A stretch of DNA of 14,917 bases from OLB16 sp964481775 (GTDB taxonomy: Bacteria; Hinthialibacterota; Hinthialibacteria; OLB16): the NCBI GenBank assembly GCA_964481775.1, contig CAYZUX010000158.1, forward strand, positions 1-14,917. The letters are read 5' to 3'. Each line of letters opens with the position of its first letter. Position 1 is the first letter of the stretch. This document shows, piece after piece, positions 1 to 5,659 of the stretch. The notes below the pieces were generated by a model. It did not search any database. It had not been told where the DNA came from and was given only the letters and a program-made list of their open reading frames with translations. The position numbers and the translations under genes are program-made.

Positions 1-45
1 ATCTATCTCAACATCAAGGAGACCGACATCGACCTCCCCTTCTGA
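1..45 (+). CDS. 3' end of a chromosomal gene with an SSB-like C-terminal tip (partial)
   Basis: Frame 1 reads 14 codons into a TGA at 43-45, and nearly every codon ends in C or G, which is typical of real coding sequence. The peptide ends ETDIDLPF. This resembles the acidic, hydrophobic-ended tip of bacterial single-stranded DNA-binding proteins (consensus DDDIPF), which docks replication and repair partners. Only the tip is visible, so the OB-fold cannot be checked, and other proteins can carry a similar tail. The gene lies outside the predicted attachment site, so it should belong to the host chromosome rather than the element. From 46 to 132 there is only T/G-rich intergenic sequence with no feature I can support. 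Confidence 0.5.
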   Translation: MYLNIKETDIDLPF

Positions 46-132
46 CCTTTCAACTTTTACAGAAAGAAGGTTACTTTATCTTGTAAGTCTAAGGTTTATG
101 GTTGGTTTTGTTGGCTTTTGTTGAACTTAAGA

Positions 133-166
133 TGGTCGGGGCGACTGGATTTGAACCAGCGCACTA
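133..166 (-). other. tRNA-Pro 3'-end fragment, putative attachment site (attL)
   Basis: Read on the minus strand, 163 down to 133 gives a complete tRNA 3' half. It has a T-stem GCTGG pairing with CCAGT (one G-U) around the loop TTCAAAT, then the acceptor strand CGCCCCG, discriminator A and encoded CCA. G72 and A73 are tRNA-Pro identity features, so Pro is the best guess, though the anticodon is absent. No D-arm or anticodon arm lies upstream; instead the sequence runs into the integrase gene, whose stop codon (164-166) abuts the fragment. This is the usual footprint of a tyrosine-recombinase element inserted into a tRNA 3' end. The intact tRNA is predicted at the other end, to the right of the window. 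Confidence 0.8.
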
Positions 167-1426
167 AGCTGAAAATGGCAACAGAATTACGTTGGTTTCA
201 CAGGCTTTTTTTCGAAAGAAACCAGTCCCCTTCTTGCCTTCTTGTTGCCATTCGTCCAACCGGCAAGCGAGGATTTCATTCACCTTCTGGACGATCTCTT
301 TCCGAAAAAGGTCCTCCATCATCTCCACCGAACCGCCGATGTAATGCCGCTCGGTGATGCCATCCGGAGAATGGCCGATGAACCGCTCCAATACATACCG
401 GTTCCATCCTCTGGTGTTAGCTTCGGTGGGAATGGTCCTGCGAAACCCTTTGGGTTCAAGTCGAAAGTCGGGTCGCCAGCCTTTAAGAGCGCGAGTAACT
501 GCTTTTCCGTACGCGTGTGAGTCGTCATATTGATGGACAACTCGATCTGAATACCTGGGCACTTGAGCCAGGACGGCGAGAGCCACCTCGGGGATGGGGA
601 TTTTGCGAACGGAATAGACGTTCTTGACTATCCCATCGACAATGATGGTTCCACGATCCAGGTCCACCTTGGCCCAGTTCAGCCGGAGCGCTTCTCGGAT
701 TCGCAGACTACCCAGTATTTGTAGGACCACCCCCGGCAAGATGCGCCAGCCGTTTTCATGCTGGCGCAGCCAATCCAGGAAGTCGAGTGTTTCCGATAGA
801 GGGAGGAAAGATTGGAGGGCTTTCTCCTCATACTGGATTTCCCGTTTCCTCGTGGACAGCCGGAATCCCGCAGAAAAATCTCTGACTTGACCCCAGTTCC
901 GAGACGCCCACCTTGCGACAGCCCGCACGGGGTGGCAGTAATGCTTGACCGTCTTGGGCTTCACTCCACGTTCGGTCAGTTCCTTGGCGTAATGCTGGAA
1001 ATGCTCGGGACGGATATCCGTGAACTGGACTAAGCACTTCGTGTCCAGCCATGCCATGAAGTATCCCAGGAACTGCCGGTAGTGGCGCAGGGACTCCTTC
1101 GAACAGGTTTGCGCCTCCAACCACCGGGCGCACACGGTCGACACGGAGAGATCAGGAACCACAAGTTCCGACCTATTGCCGAACAGGAGAGCCTCAGCTT
1201 CGGCGATTGCCTCGTCGACGCTGAGGGCCTTGATCCAATTGCGTAGCCGTTCGCCGGAAAAACTCTTCCCGCTGAGTCGAAACCTTCCTCTTTTCAGGAG
1301 AACCAGCGTGAACCTCCGTTCCCTCGTCACCGGTGTGCAACCCATGATCGAGAAGGCATTGCCCTTCCGGGTTGCAAGATAGTTTCCGACTTGAACCGTC
1401 AACTCGTTTTTCAAAGATCGCTGCAT
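164..1426 (-). CDS. int: Tyrosine recombinase (phage/ICE-type integrase)
   Basis: This 420-aa protein catalyses site-specific integration and excision. An N-terminal DNA-binding and SAM-like core-binding region (about residues 90-185) precedes the catalytic domain (about 205-380). The first catalytic Arg is R242 in SLRIREAL, followed by a candidate beta-hairpin Lys (K268). The HxxR box reads KGFRRT, so the usual His is Lys (K326) with R329. H352 sits in IGHSPDG and the nucleophile is Y362 in RHY. I chose the ATG at 1426 because GGAGG stands 7 nt before it. The longer frame to 1498 starts with TTG directly after a stop codon. Its last codon abuts the tRNA fragment at 133-163, which supports a role in moving this element. 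It is probably co-expressed with the winged-helix gene upstream, which overlaps it. Confidence 0.93.
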   Translation of the reverse strand: MQRSLKNELTVQVGNYLATRKGNAFSIMGCTPVTRERRFTLVLLKRGRFRLSGKSFSGERLRNWIKALSVDEAIAEAEALLFGNRSELVVPDLSVSTVCARWLEAQTCSKESLRHYRQFLGYFMAWLDTKCLVQFTDIRPEHFQHYAKELTERGVKPKTVKHYCHPVRAVARWASRNWGQVRDFSAGFRLSTRKREIQYEEKALQSFLPLSETLDFLDWLRQHENGWRILPGVVLQILGSLRIREALRLNWAKVDLDRGTIIVDGIVKNVYSVRKIPIPEVALAVLAQVPRYSDRVVHQYDDSHAYGKAVTRALKGWRPDFRLEPKGFRRTIPTEANTRGWNRYVLERFIGHSPDGITERHYIGGSVEMMEDLFRKEIVQKVNEILACRLDEWQQEGKKGTGFFRKKACETNVILLPFSA

Positions 1427-1640
1427 GGTGTGCCTCCGTTTCCCGGCAGGCACCCATCCGTTCGGAAAGGATGCTACAATACCGGTTGAGGGCGTCAATC
1501 ACGTTTTGTCCCCAGTACCCCGAAGCAAGCCCGACCAATCCGAACTCCTTGAGAGTCCGGACTTTGACATGCCCGGCGAGCATCCGGTTGAGATCCTGAG
1601 TAGAGTAGAAGATATGGGGATCAATACGCTCGCTTTTCAT
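1194..1640 (-). CDS. Small MerR/Xis-like winged-helix protein, candidate recombination directionality factor
   Basis: The first ~60 of 148 residues look like a short DNA-binding domain of the excisionase/MerR type. FYSTQDLNRML fits the first helix-turn-helix helix, VKVRTLKEFGL the recognition helix, and GYWGQNVIDALNRY the wing and following helix. Such proteins next to integrases usually bias the reaction towards excision or regulate it; this is inferred from the family and the position. The frame stays open for about 230 nt inside the integrase gene, in a different frame. There the peptide becomes Arg/Gly-rich and looks like a shadow, so either the overlap is genuine or the stop was lost by a frameshift or assembly error. 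The ATG at 1640 has only a weak AAAGAA upstream. Confidence 0.5.
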   Translation of the reverse strand: MKSERIDPHIFYSTQDLNRMLAGHVKVRTLKEFGLVGLASGYWGQNVIDALNRYCSILSERMGACRETEAHHAAIFEKRVDGSSRKLSCNPEGQCLLDHGLHTGDEGTEVHAGSPEKRKVSTQREEFFRRTATQLDQGPQRRRGNRRS

Positions 1641-1705
1641 TTCTTTGTCTAGTCAATTTCCCAAACTGCCTTTATCAAATTCTGTCATCCAGATTTGGCA
1701 CAATT

Positions 1706-1743
1706 CCAAGGTGTGGGAGCGCGATGATGCGCCCCCACTTTGG
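1706..1743. terminator. Strong hairpin at the end of the main operon (possible terminator)
   Basis: An inverted repeat pairs CCAAGGTGTGGGAGCGC with GCGCCCCCACTTTGG around a GATGAT loop, giving 13-14 pairs with one bulge and one G-U. It lies just after the stop of the last operon gene (1755) and before the winged-helix start (1640). No U-tract follows on either strand, so it may be an mRNA 3'-end stabiliser or a factor-dependent terminator rather than a classic intrinsic one. Confidence 0.5.
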
Positions 1744-1754
1744 TTCCCCAGGAA

Positions 1755-2042
1755 TCAGGACAGTGACTGCGCTTTCCCTCCTGACACACTCTTGCTGATG
1801 GCGCGAGCCGTCTTACGATTGGCAGACTTATCCTCCGACATTATCAGGATGAAGAAATCCGGGAGATTGGCCTGGGACTCATCCAATTTCCGGATGGAGA
1901 CCGGGAGTTTGTCAGGTGGACAGATCGCAAACTTCAGGGTATCCCCTTCAAGGGCTTTGAGTTTCCGCTTGTCCATTTCTCCCAGCAGTTGGTCGGGGTC
2001 CTCGGGGATTCGGTTGGCTTTTCCAACCAGTTGCAACGACAT
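1755..2042 (-). CDS. Hypothetical protein, 95 aa, last gene of the operon
   Basis: I do not recognise this protein. It is small, charged and without membrane segments. The N-terminal third (PEDPDQLLGEMDKRKLKAL) should be helical, the middle holds short hydrophobic strands (DTLKFAI, DFFILIM), and the tail is Lys/Ser-rich. Its start is well supported: AAAGGAGG stands 8 nt before the ATG at 2042. It follows two DUF669-like genes and is separated from them by a ~90-bp hairpin-containing repeat (2066-2154). It should be expressed from the long operon, although the hairpins could tune its level. Its function cannot be inferred. Confidence 0.75.
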   Translation of the reverse strand: MSLQLVGKANRIPEDPDQLLGEMDKRKLKALEGDTLKFAICPPDKLPVSIRKLDESQANLPDFFILIMSEDKSANRKTARAISKSVSGGKAQSLS

Positions 2043-2065
2043 GGTGGTATCCTCCTTTTCATTGT

Positions 2066-2154
2066 TCTTCCCTCACAACCCACCCCTATCCAATCGAGGG
2101 GGTGGGTTTCGGCCTTCTGAGCCATTGCAGCTCATCGCGTGGCCATCATCAGGC
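2066..2154 (-). repeat. Intergenic repeat copy B, two hairpins ahead of a ribosome binding site
   Basis: This is one of two related intergenic segments (the other is at 2573-2654). Both begin at the end of the upstream gene with TGATGATGGC or TGATGGC. Both carry a small TGAGC/GCTCA hairpin, the tract GCCGAAA, a second larger hairpin and GTGAGGGAA. In this copy the large stem is AACCCACCCC pairing with GGGGTGGGTT (10 bp). The primary sequence of the stem differs from copy A but the pairing is kept. Confidence 0.75.
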
Positions 2155-2553
2155 GATGGGAGCGATTTGCCCGATCCAGTAGGAGGTACTGCCATCTGTA
2201 GCAATCTTCAGGTAAACCTCGGTCTTGATGGCTCGCCCTATAAGACTTGAGCAGTCGAGGCCTTGAGAGACATCAATAGCGTCCAGATTCATTCCTAACC
2301 TCTTGAGTTCATCCATAAGCCACCGAAGGTTGGGGACAAATCGGTATAACTGGCGCTCTTTGCCGCCAACATTGAGGTGAACCCAGATACGGTAAAAGGC
2401 ATTGCTCCCCATCTTGAAACGCTCGATCTTGTATATCTCTCCCTCAAAAGTTCCCAAAGTTACGGACTTGTTGGTGACCGAGAAATCTACTTCGAGTTCC
2501 AATCGTTTCGATCGACAGTTCTTCGCGTTAATCACCAATGCTCTTCCAGGCAT
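2149..2553 (-). CDS. DUF669-like protein, 134 aa, paralogue of the 2649-3062 gene
   Basis: The core (residues 15-134) is predicted mostly beta with one helix: strands EIYKIERF and FYRIWVHLN, helix LRWLMDELKRLGM, then SLIGRAIKTEVYLKI and a final strand ending IAPIA. The same order occurs in the neighbour at 2649-3062, whose helix is LQKFIEALGLYP, which has VIGKRVRIRVEA and ends FAPLA. The layout resembles DUF669-type proteins found beside phage ssDNA-annealing and repair genes, so single-stranded nucleic acid handling is plausible but unproven. I chose the ATG at 2553 over the GTG at 2556 because GGGAG stands 7 nt before it. It is separated from its paralogue by repeat copy A. Confidence 0.75.
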   Translation of the reverse strand: MPGRALVINAKNCRSKRLELEVDFSVTNKSVTLGTFEGEIYKIERFKMGSNAFYRIWVHLNVGGKERQLYRFVPNLRWLMDELKRLGMNLDAIDVSQGLDCSSLIGRAIKTEVYLKIATDGSTSYWIGQIAPIA

Positions 2554-2572
2554 CACTGTTCTCCCTTACTTC

Positions 2573-2654
2573 TCTTTCCCTCACAATCCCACCCTGGCTT
2601 GAGTGGGATTTCGGCTTTTGAGCCTTATTGGCTCATCGCTAGCCATCATCAGGC
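2573..2654 (-). repeat. Intergenic repeat copy A, two hairpins ahead of a ribosome binding site
   Basis: This is the sister of 2066-2154. On the minus strand it begins at the TGA of the 2649-3062 gene. It forms TGAGCC/GGCTCA (6 bp, AATAA loop), then AATCCCAC/GTGGGATT (8 bp), then GTGAGGGAAA. The large stem differs from copy B by changes on both arms that keep base pairing, which suggests an RNA structure under selection or a small mobile hairpin. Confidence 0.75.
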
Positions 2655-3062
2655 AAGGGGTGCGAACTCTTTGATTGTCCAACGCTTTTCGGTGCGTCCA
2701 CCGACACCTTCGCGCTCCTCGGCCTCGACACGGATGCGGACACGCTTGCCAATCACGTCAGACTTGCGCAGCTGCGGCCCGACGTTTGTCGGATAGAGCC
2801 CAAGGGCTTCGATGAACTTCTGCAGGCTCTTGCCCTGGAAGACGGTCCCATAAATCGTCTCACCCTTCCCAGGACCGGAGCTGATCTCAGCCCCCACCTG
2901 GCGGTAGGGCTTACCTTCCTCCGAGACCTTGGCGATCACGATGGCAATCTCGGCCTCGTGCTCGCCGGAAAGGTCCATCGTGGCCCTCCTGCCCGGGTCT
3001 TCTCCCAGATCAATGTAGTCATCCTGCGTACTCGAACGAGTCAGTTTTCCTACTTCAGCCAT
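2649..3062 (-). CDS. DUF669-like protein, 137 aa
   Basis: An acidic, probably disordered N-terminus (residues 1-33) precedes a compact domain (about 34-137). The domain has beta strands EAEIAIVIAKV and YRQVGAEIS, a glycine-rich turn (GPGKGE), the helix LQKFIEALGLYP, a VIGKRVRIRVEA strand and a final KRWTIKEFAPLA strand. This resembles DUF669 proteins (phage-type, linked to ssDNA metabolism) and matches the adjacent 2149-2553 product. The frame is open up to 3140, but that start has no ribosome binding site and overlaps the E1 gene. The ATG at 3062 has GAGGAA 7 nt upstream and is preferred. A small CCCCG/CGGGG hairpin (3096-3110) lies in the 58-nt gap to the E1 gene. Confidence 0.78.
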   Translation of the reverse strand: MAEVGKLTRSSTQDDYIDLGEDPGRRATMDLSGEHEAEIAIVIAKVSEEGKPYRQVGAEISSGPGKGETIYGTVFQGKSLQKFIEALGLYPTNVGPQLRKSDVIGKRVRIRVEAEEREGVGGRTEKRWTIKEFAPLA

Positions 3063-3120
3063 GGGTTTGTTCCTCACTTTCTTTGAATTTGTCTTCCCCG
3101 GCATTCGGGGCGCACCATCA

Positions 3121-4563
3121 TCAAACCACACCTTCTTCATGCGGCTCTAAGCGCAGACACAGTCCTTCCTGGTTCTCCTCATCGGGAGGCGACTCAAACA
3201 GATCCCTGACCGGGGAGTGGTCGCCCCAAGCACGGTGAGCCTCAAGGCTGTCACCACAGACCGGGCAAGCGGGATTACGTGGAAAAACCAGGGACAGGTC
3301 ACTAATCAAAGGAGCGAGTTCCTCGAACTGGAGGTAAGAGGGGATCCTTGGAACCAGTCCGGGGTAAAGCCAGGCCAGGATATTCCGAACTAACAGCGTT
3401 GCCGCAAAGCAGTTAGTGGTGATGACCTGGGGGTCGGGAGCAAGGCCCGGACGGTCGCTATACGAGGCCTGGGAGAGGCGGACTTGTTCTTCGATGTCGG
3501 AAGGATACCCAGCCTCGACGCCCATACAATGGAGACACGGTCCGCCAGGAAACTGGGTCAGAATGCGAGAGGTGATCCGGGCGGGGTTTTCATTGGGGCC
3601 AAAGGTCACCAGGGTACCAGCATCAAACACGGGCTTGAGGAAGCGGGCACCGACAAGGGCTTCCTGGTACCTTGTCGGGCCACTATCGGAGAATCCCACC
3701 AGGACATCCGCCTCCTTGGTAGCCTCCAAGGTGTTGCCCTCGGGGAAAAAGTTATGGTGGCATTCCACCTCGATTCCGGGGTTGAAAGTCACAATCTCTT
3801 GCCGGAGAACGTCTGTCTTGAGCCTGCCTTCATCTCCCGGGTGATATCCGAAGAAGCGGTTACCAGAATGGCGGTCGAGACGGTCACGCTCGAACAGGAT
3901 GACCTTGCGAGGTTGCAAGAACTTGAGCAGTTGCAGGGTGACAGAATTACCGCCACCAGCACCAATGAAAGCGAACACCATTTGTCGTACGAGTTCGAGA
4001 AGGTCACGGGCTCCAGAGCCCAACCGCAAGGTCCGAGAGTGAAGCTCTGTGTCCATAACGATTTCGGGGGGAGGCGGAGCGTTGAGCGGGGTAAGGAGTT
4101 GGAGCCCATGAGGTCCAACCACTTTGATCCGTCGGACAGGCCGCCAGACCTGGTCTTCCCGTGATATCACCTCAGCCACAATTCCGTTGGTACCCGTTAC
4201 CATCCGGACATAGACTGGATAGAAATGCAGAACCCGCCGCCACACATCGCTGTCATAGGTGTCATCGGTGGGGCTGAAAAACGCATTGCAAGTGTGTGAA
4301 TGAGAAGTCACCAGGGCTTGGTAGCCTTTGCTGGCGGTGGAGAAAGTCTCCCAGGTGATCTCATCAGGGACCTCGATCCTGCCCGCTGACCGGTGAAGGT
4401 ATTCTTTCGATGTAAGGTGACGCTGGTCACGAATAAGGATTTCTGTCGTGTCTTTGTAGCGGGAGAGACCAGCGAACGAGTAAACCAGGTGTTCGCGATT
4501 GGGATCATCAGAGGTTGTGATTGAGTTATAATGTTGTTGGTCGAGTGTAAGTTTCCAGTTCAT
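3121..4563 (-). CDS. JAB(JAMM) protease - ThiF/E1-like fusion protein
   Basis: This 480-aa protein joins a deubiquitinase-type metalloprotease to an E1-type activating enzyme. The N-terminal JAB domain (about 15-165) has candidate JAMM residues E24, H88-x-H90, S97 and D100 (SHSHTCNAFFSPTDD). The H-to-S spacing is one shorter than the textbook H-x-H-x7-S. After a PPPP linker, the ThiF domain (about 190-400) shows the nucleotide loop GAGGGN (201-206), E225 and D227, the HSGNR box (232-236), K249 and D293. Two CxxC pairs (C343/C346 and C433/C436) can hold one zinc, as in MoeB/ThiF. C385 in TTNC is a candidate thioester cysteine. It would adenylate and hand on the Ubl encoded upstream (4660-4869), while the JAB half would mature or remove it. 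GAGGGAA precedes the ATG at 4563. Confidence 0.9.
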   Translation of the reverse strand: MNWKLTLDQQHYNSITTSDDPNREHLVYSFAGLSRYKDTTEILIRDQRHLTSKEYLHRSAGRIEVPDEITWETFSTASKGYQALVTSHSHTCNAFFSPTDDTYDSDVWRRVLHFYPVYVRMVTGTNGIVAEVISREDQVWRPVRRIKVVGPHGLQLLTPLNAPPPPEIVMDTELHSRTLRLGSGARDLLELVRQMVFAFIGAGGGNSVTLQLLKFLQPRKVILFERDRLDRHSGNRFFGYHPGDEGRLKTDVLRQEIVTFNPGIEVECHHNFFPEGNTLEATKEADVLVGFSDSGPTRYQEALVGARFLKPVFDAGTLVTFGPNENPARITSRILTQFPGGPCLHCMGVEAGYPSDIEEQVRLSQASYSDRPGLAPDPQVITTNCFAATLLVRNILAWLYPGLVPRIPSYLQFEELAPLISDLSLVFPRNPACPVCGDSLEAHRAWGDHSPVRDLFESPPDEENQEGLCLRLEPHEEGVV

Positions 4564-4591
4564 GGGTGTGTTCCCTCATGGGCTGCGGCGG

Positions 4592-4628
4592 GGAGACCGG
4601 AGGGGGTTTAAAGGAACCTCCGGTCTCC
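4592..4628 (-). promoter_or_regulatory. 12-bp perfect hairpin between the Ubl and E1 genes
   Basis: GGAGACCGGAGG pairs perfectly with CCTCCGGTCTCC around a 13-nt loop. It sits in the 96-nt gap between the Ubl stop (4660) and the JAB-E1 start (4563), about 30 nt before that start. No U-tract follows, so full termination is unlikely. Partial attenuation, RNase processing or protection of the upstream mRNA would give much more Ubl than E1, which is the ratio such pathways need. Confidence 0.65.
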
Positions 4629-4659
4629 AGGTGACGTTGTGAGTTATGATTGGCGGTGA

Positions 4660-4869
4660 TTACATACCAAGAGTCGCCTGAACGGTGTTGCCGTAGCTGT
4701 GGCCAGGAACCAGGATGGTGTTGTCATCGACTTTCTGCTGAGTTTGGCTGTCATAGATGATGGTGGACGAACTCAGTTCTCCGAGTTCTTTGAGCTGGCG
4801 CGGAGTGGCGGCTGCTTCGACTTCGAACTCAGCACCGCCTGAACTCTCCCTGATTTTGAGAATTCCCAT
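4660..4869 (-). CDS. Ubiquitin-like beta-grasp protein, 69 aa
   Basis: The order of elements follows ubiquitin: strand GILKIRES, tight turn, strand AEFEVEAAA, helix PRQLKELGEL, strand TIIYD with a turn and KVDDNTIL (compare LIFAGKQLEDGRTL in ubiquitin), then a last strand NTVQATL. It ends Gly-Met rather than Gly-Gly, so a one-residue trim would expose a C-terminal Gly; the JAB domain of the next gene is the obvious candidate. It lies between the E2-like gene and the JAB-E1 gene, which is the strongest argument for the call. Sequence identity to ubiquitin is low and the assignment rests on pattern plus context. AAAGGAGG lies about 10 nt before the ATG at 4869. Confidence 0.72.
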   Translation of the reverse strand: MGILKIRESSGGAEFEVEAAATPRQLKELGELSSSTIIYDSQTQQKVDDNTILVPGHSYGNTVQATLGM

Positions 4870-4913
4870 GAGTTTATAACCTCCTTTCTATCGGATTTCC
4901 TCTTACGAGAAGT

Positions 4914-5357
4914 TCATGCATCATTGTTCAGAAACGTCTGGACCGAGGCCAGAAGGTCGAGGATGGTTTCGCTATTGCCGCAAGTGGGATGCATGACGCA
5001 GATCCATTGCCAACCAGAGAAGAAAGGGATCTTGTCGAAATGGTACAAGTTGTGACCATAACCGCGGTAAATACGCCGGTATTCTCCGGTTTGCCGATCG
5101 CGAATCATCAGAGAGCCATCCACATAGACAAACCGGTAGAAATGGAAGATTCCATCACCGGCGGGGTCATAAAGGTTGGGAGCTACCGGAACCAACATAT
5201 TCAGATCCGGCAGATTAAACTTATGCTGATCAAGCGCAAAAGCCCCCTGCAGAACAATGAAGTTGGGAATTTCCTGTTTATTGAAAGTCCAGGTAGCCTT
5301 CCTGAAATTCCCATGTTTGATCAGCAACAGATCTCGATTCAGGCGTGGAATATCCAT
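4914..5357 (-). CDS. E2-like (ubiquitin-conjugating fold) protein, 147 aa
   Basis: The length and order fit a bacterial E2 domain: an N-terminal basic helix (1-16), a strand meander (about 20-80) containing a proline-rich turn LPDLNMLVPVAP, then WQWICVMHPTCGN (116-128) and a C-terminal helix TILDLLASVQTFL. In E2 enzymes a cysteine just before the last helices carries the Ubl thioester; C120 is the best candidate, C126 the alternative, and H123 lies between. It is placed directly before the Ubl and JAB-E1 genes, the usual neighbourhood of prokaryotic E2 families. No clear HPN-like motif is seen, so the subfamily is left open and an inactive E2-like adaptor is possible. AAGGAG precedes the ATG at 5357, which starts 14 nt after the upstream gene. 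Confidence 0.6.
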   Translation of the reverse strand: MDIPRLNRDLLLIKHGNFRKATWTFNKQEIPNFIVLQGAFALDQHKFNLPDLNMLVPVAPNLYDPAGDGIFHFYRFVYVDGSLMIRDRQTGEYRRIYRGYGHNLYHFDKIPFFSGWQWICVMHPTCGNSETILDLLASVQTFLNNDA

Positions 5358-5371
5358 GATGAATCTCCTTT

Positions 5372-5659
5372 TTACCGTTCATTGAATAGGTCTCCTTCTT
5401 CAGCCGGAAGGAGTACACCTGCGTCATTTACATCGTTTTGACCTTGATCCTCATGACCATGTAGTGGTGGCCGACGGACCTCATTAGGATTTATTCCCGC
5501 CCGGCGAAGGGCTTCGTCTTGAGCGAGGCGTCCCTTGGCTGGTGGGGGTGGTGGTACGAGGTCGAGAAGATCGAACTCTCCTAATGATGGGGAGAAAATG
5601 AGATCTTCATGATCCTCAGACCACAGGTCGTTGATTTTGCTGATCTGCTTTTTTGACAT
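5372..5659 (-). CDS. Proline-rich acidic small protein, 95 aa, unknown function
   Basis: I do not recognise a domain. Residues 1-35 are acidic with a short hydrophobic motif (EFDLLDLV), followed by a run of five prolines (VPPPPPAKGR), a short helix (DEALRRAGI) and a low-complexity acidic tail. It looks largely disordered, as expected for an adaptor, or for a substrate of the conjugation system encoded next to it. The ATG at 5659 has GGAGGAA 6 nt upstream and is preferred over a longer frame to 5698. The start lies inside the end of the FtsZ-like gene (44-nt overlap), so its translation is probably coupled to that gene. Confidence 0.7.
   Translation of the reverse strand: MSKKQISKINDLWSEDHEDLIFSPSLGEFDLLDLVPPPPPAKGRLAQDEALRRAGINPNEVRRPPLHGHEDQGQNDVNDAGVLLPAEEGDLFNER

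Noticed and set aside
131..220. A complete tRNA gene
   Set aside because: Only the T-arm, acceptor 3' strand and CCA are present; no anticodon or D-arm can be folded upstream.
118..357. Plus-strand open frame starting at the tRNA fragment
   Set aside because: It is antisense to the integrase, has no ribosome binding site, and its peptide is Arg/Ser/Pro-rich without any recognisable domain.
1690..1699. CAGATTTGGC shared with the right-hand intergenic region (about 14880-14889)
   Set aside because: A single 10-mer match in 15 kb is expected by chance; no longer shared context was found.
1645..2250. 201-codon plus-strand open frame
   Set aside because: It runs antisense across a well-supported gene (1755-2042) and a hairpin repeat, with a Ser/Pro-rich composition typical of shadow frames.
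3484..4164. 226-codon plus-strand open frame inside the JAB-E1 gene
   Set aside because: It is antisense to conserved E1 motifs and has no ribosome binding site or family resemblance.
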